The position numbers and the translations under genes were made by a program. DNA of 64,000 nt from Pseudomonas sp. UBA5706 (GTDB taxonomy: Bacteria > Pseudomonadota > Gammaproteobacteria > Pseudomonadales > Pseudomonadaceae), in NCBI RefSeq assembly GCF_002419965.1, contig NZ_DIHC01000060.1, positions 62,001 through 126,000 of the forward strand, read 5' to 3'. Shown in pieces: positions 42,201-50,404 of this stretch. Each line of letters begins with the position of its first letter. The stretch's first letter is position 1. Below the pieces are notes generated by a model. That model had not been told where the DNA came from. It worked only from the letters and a program-made list of their open reading frames with translations, and did no database searches.

Positions 42201-44560
42201 CGCTGCAAGAGGTGCTTGAGGGCCTCGATCGAGGCGGTTTGCTGCCAGCCCTGCATGGGAGTCCAAAGTATGACCGGGCTGCCCGGCAGTAATGGCCGAT
42301 TAAGCACCATCGTGTCGCACAACAGAATCGGCGGGTGGTCGCCACACGTCAGCCAAATTGAAAAAGCCTCCGTCACATCCCTCCCCAGTGCGCTGCGCAG
42401 GGCACGCACAGGCCGGTCCAGCGCCTGCCGGAGCACGTTGACGCCGACCGGGTCGATGCGCTTCTCGCGTATTCCCAACGCCAGATCCAGACGCATGGCG
42501 TCCTCACGCAGGCGCAGGGTCGCTGTGGCGGGCCGCCATTGTTGATTACCCTGTCGCCGGAGTTCGAAACGCGATTGCTCGAAACGCTGCAGATAGCGGT
42601 CGATGAACGTCGTGACCATGGTCTCCAACATGTGATTGATCAGATCTGTCTTCAGGCGCGCAGGCACCTGAGACGTCCCTAGTACAGCGTGAGCGCCTGA
42701 GGGGAGGAACCGGGAGCGATGACCGCTGACACACTCCAGCAGAAACGACACCAGTTTCATCGAGGCCCTTTGTAGCGATTCACTCACGGGGGCCGCGTGC
42801 GACTCGACATCGGATGGATCGACAGGCGCTGACTCCAGCCATTGCACACGAATGTCATCGGCACATGCCGGTCCCTTGACCAACACACATATGTACCGCT
42901 GCAACGCTTGCTCGGCGAAGTCGATCAAAACGCTATCCATTTGCCGCAGATGCTGAGCGCGCAAGTCCAGGTCCTGGGATTGCTCCACCCAGGATGCCGC
43001 AAGGCCTTTGTGGGGATCTACGTCCAGTTCGGTCTGACTGATCGCGGTGCTGTTGCCTGTCAGGCCGGGCGATTGGGCAATGATCAAATCGTCGGACTGC
43101 TCGATCCAGACCTCGGCGAAGTTGAGCGGCAGGTCCCGGCACCAGCGTCCCGCATTGAATTGCAGTTGCCGAGGGTCAAGCAGTTGGCGAATGTCCAACG
43201 CATCATCGAGCATCGCCGTGACCTGTTCCGGGGCGCTAGGCAAGGCCATGGCGTAGGCAAGGTTGCGCGCCTGCAAGGCAATGATCGAATCGACACGATC
43301 GGCAAACACCGGGGCCTCGATTTCGTCGAGTTCGACCTGCAGCTGACCCTGCGCCGACAGGATCGATTGGTCCGGCAAGGCCAGCGCCGGGCGAAGCTGT
43401 AAGCGTCCCTGTGCCGAGGAAAAATACGCGGACAACGCTGCACGATCGGCGAATCTGATCAGCCGATGGTCGGGCGAAAACCACACCACCTGTCGGTCAG
43501 CGCCCACCCGGGAACGTATGAGGAAAGTGCCACCCAGCGGACATGACGCGCCCCCTGCGCTAAGGGTCAAGCGACTGCAAAGTACATTGCTGGCCGACAG
43601 AATGCCCGTTTCCGACTGCACCAGCGGCAACAACGTCTTAAGCATCGTCGTGGTCAGCGTGTCGTCGTGCAACAGACCATAGAGTTCGTGACGAAAGCTG
43701 TTGTTGAGGCTCTCGACGGCCAGATCACGACACGTTCGCTGGTCACTCCAGGTGCGCCTCCAGAATGCCCTGAGCAGGACCATGTATTGTTCGCCCACCC
43801 CTGCCGCCGCATCGGTTAATGCCTGGGCACATAACGCTGCGTCGGCAGCGTTGACCACCACCCCCCGGGCATCGAGAAACTGCCGAGTCACGCCTTGCGC
43901 AAGCCGGACCTTGCAGCTGTCATCGAATGTCGCCTGGGCCAGTGTCTGGGTGAACGGAACCTTTTCCGTATCAGCGTTTTCCTCAGCAACGAGCTGCAGC
44001 AGATGTGTTTCGGGGTCGATTGAAAGGTGCGGCACTGTCCGACGCAATTGTCGACGCAACGAATCGATGGAGGCATCGAGCAATGAAGGAAGCCGCTTCA
44101 ACTGCAATGTCAGTTGCTCGATGTATTGAACCTGATGGTCAACAATGGCCAACATCTGTGCGCGGAACGGATCCCCTTCGATTTTCTCGCACTCGAACAC
44201 GCGCTCGACGTTGCCCCGGGCAAATCGGGTGCGCAACGCATCTAGCAGCACGATGCGATTGTCTAAGACCTCGATACCGTTGGCCAACGTATACAGATAG
44301 ACCTTTGAATCATTGGGCCGGGCATGGCTGAAAAGCAGCGCCGCCGAGAGTTCGAAAGGCTTGATCGAGCCATCGTTGAAGATCAGCCGATCGACCCTGA
44401 CCGGGTCCGGTCCGCCGCTGACCAGCGGGCGGGCCACATCTTCGAGCCACAGTTGCTCCTCGACCCTTAACCTGCCGCTCTGCAGTGCATCGGCGAGTTG
44501 ATCGATGAAGCGCTGCCTGAGCGATGCGCTGTGGAAATAATTGACGGTCGTGATAGACAT
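39272..44560 (-). CDS. Giant dermonecrotic-toxin-like protein, copy 1, with HELSH protease-like C terminus
   Basis: 1762-aa protein resembling large Pseudomonas proteins annotated as dermonecrotic toxin domain/DUF6543. No signal peptide. Residues of about 1-1260 are alpha-rich trunk shared with copies 2 and 3 (NYFHSASLRQRF at the start; TEYSINRFVEEPDAAL in the middle). About 1266-1330 is a hydrophobic region (AFLAALGLGQALTLLPSKLG) that could insert into membranes. About 1404-1455 is a beta-rich module (YAVVNGKVYRV, IVGADGSLGP). Residues 1632-1646 read HELSHLALDTHDIAY: an HExxH zinc site plus TxDxxY like M35 aspzincins. Start at 44560 with AAGGAG upstream and its own leader. Delivery route and target are unknown. 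Confidence 0.75.
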   Translation of the reverse strand: MSITTVNYFHSASLRQRFIDQLADALQSGRLRVEEQLWLEDVARPLVSGGPDPVRVDRLIFNDGSIKPFELSAALLFSHARPNDSKVYLYTLANGIEVLDNRIVLLDALRTRFARGNVERVFECEKIEGDPFRAQMLAIVDHQVQYIEQLTLQLKRLPSLLDASIDSLRRQLRRTVPHLSIDPETHLLQLVAEENADTEKVPFTQTLAQATFDDSCKVRLAQGVTRQFLDARGVVVNAADAALCAQALTDAAAGVGEQYMVLLRAFWRRTWSDQRTCRDLAVESLNNSFRHELYGLLHDDTLTTTMLKTLLPLVQSETGILSASNVLCSRLTLSAGGASCPLGGTFLIRSRVGADRQVVWFSPDHRLIRFADRAALSAYFSSAQGRLQLRPALALPDQSILSAQGQLQVELDEIEAPVFADRVDSIIALQARNLAYAMALPSAPEQVTAMLDDALDIRQLLDPRQLQFNAGRWCRDLPLNFAEVWIEQSDDLIIAQSPGLTGNSTAISQTELDVDPHKGLAASWVEQSQDLDLRAQHLRQMDSVLIDFAEQALQRYICVLVKGPACADDIRVQWLESAPVDPSDVESHAAPVSESLQRASMKLVSFLLECVSGHRSRFLPSGAHAVLGTSQVPARLKTDLINHMLETMVTTFIDRYLQRFEQSRFELRRQGNQQWRPATATLRLREDAMRLDLALGIREKRIDPVGVNVLRQALDRPVRALRSALGRDVTEAFSIWLTCGDHPPILLCDTMVLNRPLLPGSPVILWTPMQGWQQTASIEALKHLLQRKLHGRYHERWLALLGERDRTVLCDYLLSASANQLQIELRRIDGHIVQALQQGVHARERQDLRQLCLRAVRCRFEAGLFRHSARMTESDEHLTRMLDGLSVRIAHSIFNAMLPSWMTAISNSDLSIYYNILRRNYLASEGGKDFLFDIPALRDYAFDQLASELLKDFPEELLNPDQITVVSRRYVSAVPAAGELPFIMPAATVEHQETLTEYSINRFVEEPDAALTISSVEQPHAERLLTPYYIRRLTRRLDIGAGYRVLLRKAFTPDEPQFTQRRRLFIDLLPSLLQGTAFPEKLQGRLSAQAYAFLSRVLEMPDGIAREPVAGVRVIISPLQLVADPGMAPDTVAGLYVIGPAWPGAGPVLLYAIYADFIFREYPSQAALIADIRQDRALQKLVLERLDPAVHRRYANGGFTEPHLASSVGLFDFDVPLRRPGPVALGITEINGNALQELFNGTVDLLLNASISNTVTNAQVDHAGRAFLAALGLGQALTLLPSKLGALVTLWQSHSLFHASAVSASGHRWGKALSEFTAAVGAVVAAREQAVEEPPSIDPIGTDSSPAEPNEDEPSSPYSWTVARLDPEQQIRLQRLEAQGVALNEMRHDKLLNLFMSKKDATPYAVVNGKVYRVRGLPEEGTWSIVGADGSLGPQIKLDSNQRWQLVLDQGLKGGGGVVTKLRASDAQRGAEEGLIIEAMGMPEIRAMYRDRARRIGRAHFQARSYLQNCLDNLNLRQGNSLDPRVSRLVGDFFGVASPDENLLNEMKSSVKTMLEAFTDDSLSPFSSPRFIVGTNRPGRESVIAFVMKKDPKRRVFLTDRFFNVPAFAVRPEAVREGFEVAMHYQAANLLHELSHLALDTHDIAYVEAMAPYPDLLREDNPTNVRMRTYIEDIQQNRLSHHSPADILFTRLETGKLRDITADDDRGLATVLRIAKTTRLERARELFLTDARVRSKIMLKNADTLTLLILRLGRRNYVVSGP

Positions 44561-44700
44561 CTAAGCTCCTTTTTGCGTGAACGACCCTGCCCGGCCGGGG
44601 CACCGGTGCGGGTAGCATTGACGGGAGCGTAAGGAGGAAAAATCGACGGGATGCGCTACATAGTGCTGTGCAAGATCGCGGGTATTTCGGGTTCACTGGT
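44561..44700 (-). promoter_or_regulatory. Toxin leader 1: conserved promoter block plus stem-loop
   Basis: On the minus strand TGAACCC is followed exactly 33 nt after its first base by TATGTAGCGCA (44651-44695). A leader with TTTTTCCTCCTTACGCTCC comes next, then a short GC stem-loop (44590-44612), AAGGAG and the ATG. The same order and spacing precede copies 2 and 3. The rest of the gap to 44881 shows nothing recognisable. Confidence 0.55.
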
Positions 44701-44881
44701 TGCGCACTCCCGCGGCCAACGCCCTGGGACTGCTACAGCGACTGGCCGGTGCGCCGTTCGACAAGCAGATACTTGCCGAAGGCGCGGATCCTATGCGCTC
44801 AAAGACCTCAGCGAAGTTGCCGGGCCAGCGATTGCACGCCGCCAGAATGCCTGCGCGCAGGCAAGCCTGGTAGTCGCATCG

Positions 44882-47800
44882 TCATGGGCTCGGCGCTACA
44901 TAGTTCTGTCGCCCCAAACGCACGATCAACAGAGTCAGGGAATCGGCGTTGGTGAGCATGATCTGGCTGCGCTTGTTCACATCGGTGAGAAACACCGTCC
45001 GGGCGTCGTCAAGGGTTCTGCTGCCGGTGATGCGCAAAATCCTCGAATAACCAAGGGCGTCCTGACGGGTGATGTCCCGCCATTGTCCCTCGTCCAGGAG
45101 TGTGAACAGCTCGTTCTTGCGGGTGCGGTGGGAAAAATGATAGTCATGCAGACGCTCGATCTGCGCCCTTATCGTAAGGTTGTTGGTGGTGTTCTGACGA
45201 AGCAGATCAGGATACGGCGCATTGGATTCCAGATAGGCAATGTCTTTTGTATCCAGCACCACGTGCGATAACTCATGGATCAAGGTGGCGGCCTGAAAAT
45301 GCACCGAGGCATCGAAACCAGCGGCAGCCGCTTCGGGTCTGAGCCGAAAGACCGGCGTGCGGAAAAACTGCTCCGTCAAGAACAAGCGCTTTTGCGGATC
45401 GTCCGGGACAATAAAAGCGGTGACACGCTCACGGCCCTGGCGATTGGAGCCCACCACGATCCGCGGTGATGAGAACGGCGATAACGAAGCGTCCAGAACG
45501 GCATCGAGCAACGCCTTCGTTGCGCTCTGGACCTGGGTCAACAGGTCCTGGCCGGGCTGGCCTGTGCCAAAGAAGTCGCCAATGATCTGCGTGACACGAG
45601 GGTCCAGCGGCGTTCCTCGTTGATGCGCATTAAGGTTATCCAGACAATTTTCCAGATACAGCCTGGCCTGGCGGTGCGCCTGAACGATGCGTCTGGCCCG
45701 GTCGCGATACAGCAAACGGATTTCGGGCATCCCGCTGGCTTCGATGATTAGCACCTCCTCGGCATTGGAGGTGGCTGACGAGGTGCGCAGGCTGCTGACC
45801 ACAGGGCCTCCGCCTCTTAGACGCATACTTATATCGAGCTGCCAGCGTTGATTACCGTCGAGTACAAGTTGGGGTCCCGGCGTGCCGTCCGCTCCGACAA
45901 TGATCCACTTGCCCTGCTCGGCGATGCGCTTGACCTGGTACACCCTGCCAGCCACCACCGCGTAAGGGGTGTCGTCATGCTTGTCCATATAAAGGTTAAA
46001 CAGCTCGTCGTGACGCAAATCGTTCAGGGCCACGCCCTGCGCTTGCAACCCCTGAAGGCGCATCTGCTGTTCAACGGTCAAGGTGGTACCGCGCCAGGAG
46101 AAGTCCGGCAATGACTCCTCCTGTTCCAGATCCGCAATCGCCGCACCGGGCCGGCGACGGGACTGGGCAGGCTTGTCATCGATGGTCTGTTCCCGGGCCG
46201 TGACCATAACGCCCATTGCCGCGGTAAATTCCGAAAGCGCTTCGCCCCAGCGATGCCCGGACACCGATACTGCGGAGGCGCGCAACAACGTATGGCTCTG
46301 CCAAAGGCTGACCAACGCGGCCAGCTTGCTCGGTAACAGATTCAGCGCCTGACTGAACACCAGCGACGCCAGAAACGTGAGGCCCGCCTGATCGGCTTTC
46401 TGATTGGTCACGGAGTTGGACATGCCGATGTCCAGCAGGACCTTGATGGTGTCGTGAAACAGATAACGCAACGCATTGCCCCTGACTTCGGTGATCTCCA
46501 GCGAAAGCGGCCCCGGCTTGCGCAACGGGATGTCGTACAGCCCTGTGGCGAATGGCAGATGCGGCTCAACGAACCCGCCGTGCGCATAACGCCGCCGCAC
46601 CTCCGGTTCGACACGCTCCAGCAGCAAAGCCTGCAATGATTCATCCTTGCGGATATCGTCGAGCAGCGCTGACTGGTCAGCGTATTCACGCAAGGTGAAA
46701 GGCGCATGGTAGATCGCGTACAGCACCACAGGCCCTGCATCTGGAGCCGCCGGGCAAATCAGGTAAACGCCATTGACAGTGTCCGAACTCATTCCCGCAT
46801 CGGCCACCAGTTGCAGCGGACTGAGAATCACCCGAACCCCCTCCACCGGCTCACGGGCGATGCCGTCGGGCATGTCCAGCACCCGCGCGATGAAGTCATA
46901 CGCCTGAGCGCTGAGTTTGCCCAATACCTTTTCCGGTAGCGCCACCCCTAGCAGCGCCGGAGGAAGCTGGTCGACGAACAGGCGTTTTCGAGTCGCGTAG
47001 TGAGCATCCCCTGGGGTGAACGCCTTGCGTAACAGCGCCGTGTACTGCGCCCCTACATCCAGGCGCCTGACCAACTGGCGCAAATAGTCAGGCGTCAGCA
47101 GCCGCGCGGCCTGCGGCTGGTCCTTGGCGGTGACACTCAGTGCGGCATCCTGCGTATCGACGAAACGATTGATCGCAAAGTCGGCCAGCGATTCACTGCG
47201 CACTTGGGTGGCGGCCGGAACCGCCGAGGGCAGGTCCCCGGCTGCCGGGAACGCACTGACAAAGCGACGCGAGGTGACCGTGATGCCTTCAGGGATCCAC
47301 GGCAGCCCGGGGAAATCCTGGTTCAACCTGGCGCGCAACTGTTCGAGCGCCAGGTCCTGCAACGTCGGAATCTCGAACATGAAATCCTTGCCGCCATCAG
47401 TGGCAAGGTAATAACGGTTGAAAATACCGTAATACAGTTTCAGATCCGGCAGGGTTGCCGAGTTGATCCATGAGGGCAGCATCGCCTCGAAAATACTGTT
47501 GTCGATCCTCACCGACAAGCCATCAAGCATGGCGGTCAATTGCAGATCCGGTTCACTTGCAGCCGCAAGCTGGCTAAACAGGTTGGCTTCCAAACGAGAA
47601 CGTACAGCACGCTGACACAGCACTTGGAGGTCCTGCTGCTTGCGGTTGAGCACCGCCTGCTGCATGGCTTCGATAACGTGCCCCTCGACCCTGTCGAGTT
47701 CAAAGATGATTTGATTATCGGAAATCCTCGACAGATGAGTTCGCACCCAAGCGCGGTCTCGCGCCCCGAGCAGCACCAGCCAGCGTTCGCGATGAACCCC

Positions 47801-50188
47801 GTTAAGGTTTCGCTGCAAGACGGTTTTCAAACGCTGCACCGACGCGTACTGACGCCAGCCAAACTCGCAGCTCCAGAGTAAGACGGGACTGCCCGGTTCA
47901 AGAGGCTGCGTAACTACGATCGTGTTGCTCAGAGAGGCTGCACAGTGGTCGGCAGTCCTGAGTGAAATGGAAAACGCTTCCGTAACTGCTCCCCTCAGCG
48001 ACGCTCGCAATGCACGATCAGGTTGCGTGAGTATCTTTGAGGCCATTTCACTGGCCATGTCATTAAGCCTGGCTTGACGCGCTCCCAGTACCAGATCGAG
48101 GCGCATTGCATCTTCTCGAAGGCTGAGCGCCTCCCTGGACGGCTGCAACTGCTCATCACCCTGTCGCAAAAATTCAATGCGTGAGGCTTTGAAGCGCTGC
48201 AGATAGCGCTCGATAAAGCCAGGCGTCAGCTTGCCCAGTGCGCGATTGATGAGGTCCATATGCACCGGCATTGGTGCTCGCTCCACGATGAGTTGCGCGC
48301 TGACAGTCAGGACCGCGGCGCGGTGACCGCTGACACATTCGAGCAACAGCGCCACCAGCCCCATCGACATCAACTGCTGCGATTCACTCACCGGGACGGC
48401 GTGAGCCTCCACGTCCGAAAGATCGACAGGTGCGGACTCAAGCCATTGCACACGGACGTCCTTGGCGCGCACGCGGTCTTCGGTCCATGCGCACACATAG
48501 TGCTGTAACGCCTGTTCGGCAGTGTCGTGCAGAAAGTTATCCAATTGCCTGAGGCGATCGGCGCGGACATCGAAGGCCTGCGCATATTGCATCCAGGACG
48601 TGCCCCGGTCTTCGTTGCCCCGATCGGTACCCGAGCCGGTATCCGGATCAGTCGGGTTGGTCGAAAGACTCTCCCCTGCTCCGGCAGGCACTTGAGAGTC
48701 GGCAGCCGTACCGCGCGCAGGCTTGATCCATACCTCGAAGAAGTTGAACGGCGCGTCTTGCCGCCATCGACCGGCATTGATCTGCAATTGTCGCGGATCG
48801 AGCAACTGGCGAATATCCAAGGCGTCGTCGATCATCGCCGTGAACTGCTCGGGCGCGGCGGACAACTGCAGCACATGCATTAGATTGCGCGCTTGCAGGG
48901 CAATGATCGAATCGGCGCAATCAGCACTTATCGGGCCTGGAATTTCTTCCAGTTCGACCTGTAGCGAGGCTGCATTGAGCAGACCGGGCTGATCTTCAAG
49001 CGCCAGTGCCGGACGCAGTTGCTCACGTCCTGGCACGCTGACGAAAAAGGCCGCGAGCGCAGCAAGATCCGGGAAGCGGACCCATCGGTGATCAGTCGAA
49101 AACCAGAAAAGCGTATCGGCGGTATCGTCCTTGTCTCCTACAACGAATGTGCCAGCCAACACGTGCGATTTGCCGTTGCCCGTGCTGACGCTCACCCGCT
49201 GACACTGCAGGTGACTGCTGGCAGATGGGGTGCCCGCAGATGACTGCACCAGCGCCAACAGGGCCTGGAGGGTGTCCGGGCTCAAGGTCTCTTCATGCCG
49301 ACAGCGATAGAGCTGGCGACGCAAGCTGTCCTGGAGCGTGCTGATGACCAGATCGCGGCGGGTGCTCGAACCCATCAGCGGTTGTGTCCAGAATGCGCTG
49401 AGCAATTGAGCATAGTGCGCGCCCACCTGTGACGCCGCCCCGGCAAATGCTCTTGAGAACAACGCGCTGTCGGCAGCATTGACCAGGTGTCCCTGTGCAT
49501 CGAGAAAGCGCCGCTTGAAGCCATTGCCATACTGCGCCTTACAACTTTCATCAAACGCCGACATTGCCAATGTCCGGGTGAATGTCGTCAGTTGCGCATC
49601 GTTACTCGCATCCGGAACGAGCTGTAACAGGTGCGTTTCGGGATCGATCGCCATATGCGGAAGCAGTTCACCCAGCTGGCGGGTCAAGGAGGCTGTCGAT
49701 GCGTCCAGCAAGGTGGGTATCAGTTTGAGCTGTGCGGCCAATTGTCCAATATGGTCAACCTGCTGATCGACAATCGCCAACATCTGCGCCCGGAAGGGAT
49801 CACCCTCGATTTTTTCGCACTCGAAAATCACTTCCTCATCACCGCCGGCGTACCGATCGCGCAACACGACCAGCAGTTCGTGGCGATCCTCAAAAGCCTC
49901 GATGCCATTGGCCAGGCTGTACAGATAGGTCCGACGATTGTCGCTTCGGGCATGACTCAACATCAGCGCCGCGGCGAGTTCGCCCGCTCCCGCCGACGCC
50001 GTGTTCAAAAGAATCCGATCGATCCTTACCGGATCCAGATTGCTGGCCGCAGTGGAGCAGGTAACGCTCTGCAGCCATAGTCGCTCCTCGGCCCGAAGAC
50101 AGTGACTGTGCAGCGCTTCATCGAGCATCCGCAGATAGCGCTGCTGGAGCGAAGCACTGTGAAAATAGTTGAATGTCGCGGTAGACAT
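44882..50188 (-). CDS. Giant dermonecrotic-toxin-like protein, copy 2
   Basis: 1768-aa paralogue collinear with copies 1 and 3. It starts TATFNYFHSASLQQRY, has ESLADFAINRFVDTQDAALS centrally, the hydrophobic run LASLVFSQALNLLPSKLAAL, the beta-rich YAVVAGRVYQVK...IVGADGTPGP module, and HELSHVVLDTKDIAY with His1638. The frame is open 66 codons further upstream to 50386, but that part covers the leader and is not conserved. The ATG at 50188 has GAGGAG 7 nt upstream and aligns with the starts of the other copies. Last six residues NYVAPSP differ from the other copies. Confidence 0.75.
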   Translation of the reverse strand: MSTATFNYFHSASLQQRYLRMLDEALHSHCLRAEERLWLQSVTCSTAASNLDPVRIDRILLNTASAGAGELAAALMLSHARSDNRRTYLYSLANGIEAFEDRHELLVVLRDRYAGGDEEVIFECEKIEGDPFRAQMLAIVDQQVDHIGQLAAQLKLIPTLLDASTASLTRQLGELLPHMAIDPETHLLQLVPDASNDAQLTTFTRTLAMSAFDESCKAQYGNGFKRRFLDAQGHLVNAADSALFSRAFAGAASQVGAHYAQLLSAFWTQPLMGSSTRRDLVISTLQDSLRRQLYRCRHEETLSPDTLQALLALVQSSAGTPSASSHLQCQRVSVSTGNGKSHVLAGTFVVGDKDDTADTLFWFSTDHRWVRFPDLAALAAFFVSVPGREQLRPALALEDQPGLLNAASLQVELEEIPGPISADCADSIIALQARNLMHVLQLSAAPEQFTAMIDDALDIRQLLDPRQLQINAGRWRQDAPFNFFEVWIKPARGTAADSQVPAGAGESLSTNPTDPDTGSGTDRGNEDRGTSWMQYAQAFDVRADRLRQLDNFLHDTAEQALQHYVCAWTEDRVRAKDVRVQWLESAPVDLSDVEAHAVPVSESQQLMSMGLVALLLECVSGHRAAVLTVSAQLIVERAPMPVHMDLINRALGKLTPGFIERYLQRFKASRIEFLRQGDEQLQPSREALSLREDAMRLDLVLGARQARLNDMASEMASKILTQPDRALRASLRGAVTEAFSISLRTADHCAASLSNTIVVTQPLEPGSPVLLWSCEFGWRQYASVQRLKTVLQRNLNGVHRERWLVLLGARDRAWVRTHLSRISDNQIIFELDRVEGHVIEAMQQAVLNRKQQDLQVLCQRAVRSRLEANLFSQLAAASEPDLQLTAMLDGLSVRIDNSIFEAMLPSWINSATLPDLKLYYGIFNRYYLATDGGKDFMFEIPTLQDLALEQLRARLNQDFPGLPWIPEGITVTSRRFVSAFPAAGDLPSAVPAATQVRSESLADFAINRFVDTQDAALSVTAKDQPQAARLLTPDYLRQLVRRLDVGAQYTALLRKAFTPGDAHYATRKRLFVDQLPPALLGVALPEKVLGKLSAQAYDFIARVLDMPDGIAREPVEGVRVILSPLQLVADAGMSSDTVNGVYLICPAAPDAGPVVLYAIYHAPFTLREYADQSALLDDIRKDESLQALLLERVEPEVRRRYAHGGFVEPHLPFATGLYDIPLRKPGPLSLEITEVRGNALRYLFHDTIKVLLDIGMSNSVTNQKADQAGLTFLASLVFSQALNLLPSKLAALVSLWQSHTLLRASAVSVSGHRWGEALSEFTAAMGVMVTAREQTIDDKPAQSRRRPGAAIADLEQEESLPDFSWRGTTLTVEQQMRLQGLQAQGVALNDLRHDELFNLYMDKHDDTPYAVVAGRVYQVKRIAEQGKWIIVGADGTPGPQLVLDGNQRWQLDISMRLRGGGPVVSSLRTSSATSNAEEVLIIEASGMPEIRLLYRDRARRIVQAHRQARLYLENCLDNLNAHQRGTPLDPRVTQIIGDFFGTGQPGQDLLTQVQSATKALLDAVLDASLSPFSSPRIVVGSNRQGRERVTAFIVPDDPQKRLFLTEQFFRTPVFRLRPEAAAAGFDASVHFQAATLIHELSHVVLDTKDIAYLESNAPYPDLLRQNTTNNLTIRAQIERLHDYHFSHRTRKNELFTLLDEGQWRDITRQDALGYSRILRITGSRTLDDARTVFLTDVNKRSQIMLTNADSLTLLIVRLGRQNYVAPSP

Positions 50189-50340
50189 GGAGAACTCCTC
50201 ATTGCACGAACCGCCCATGCCCGGTTCGGTACCGGGCATGGGCGAGATGCCAAGGAGCGTAAGGAGAAAAATCGTACGGGTTGCGCTACATAATGCAGTA
50301 CCTGTCGATCGACATTTCGGATTCAATGGCTCGGCGCGCT
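50189..50340 (-). promoter_or_regulatory. Toxin leader 2: conserved promoter block plus perfect 12-bp hairpin
   Basis: TGAATCC and TATGTAGCGCA have the same 33-nt offset as in leader 1 (50281-50325). The hairpin GCCCATGCCCGG/CCGGGCATGGGC (50213-50224 with 50232-50243) lies 24 nt before the start codon and has no U-tract, so it is not a terminator of an incoming transcript. A pyrimidine run TTTTTCTCCTTACGCTCC precedes it. Confidence 0.6.
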
Positions 50341-50404
50341 TACCGGCTGTCCATGCGCCATCCTGATAAATCGTGCAAGCGGCCAACGGCCAACGGTTGA
50401 TGGC

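Noticed and set aside
50213..50243. Hairpin upstream of toxin copy 2 as a terminator for upstream transcription
   Set aside because: No U-tract follows in either direction, and it is positioned at the same place relative to each toxin start, so it is treated as a leader element.
44882..50386. Extended 1834-aa version of toxin copy 2
   Set aside because: The first 66 codons cover the conserved leader hairpin, are absent from the other copies, and the ATG at 50188 has a good ribosome-binding site.
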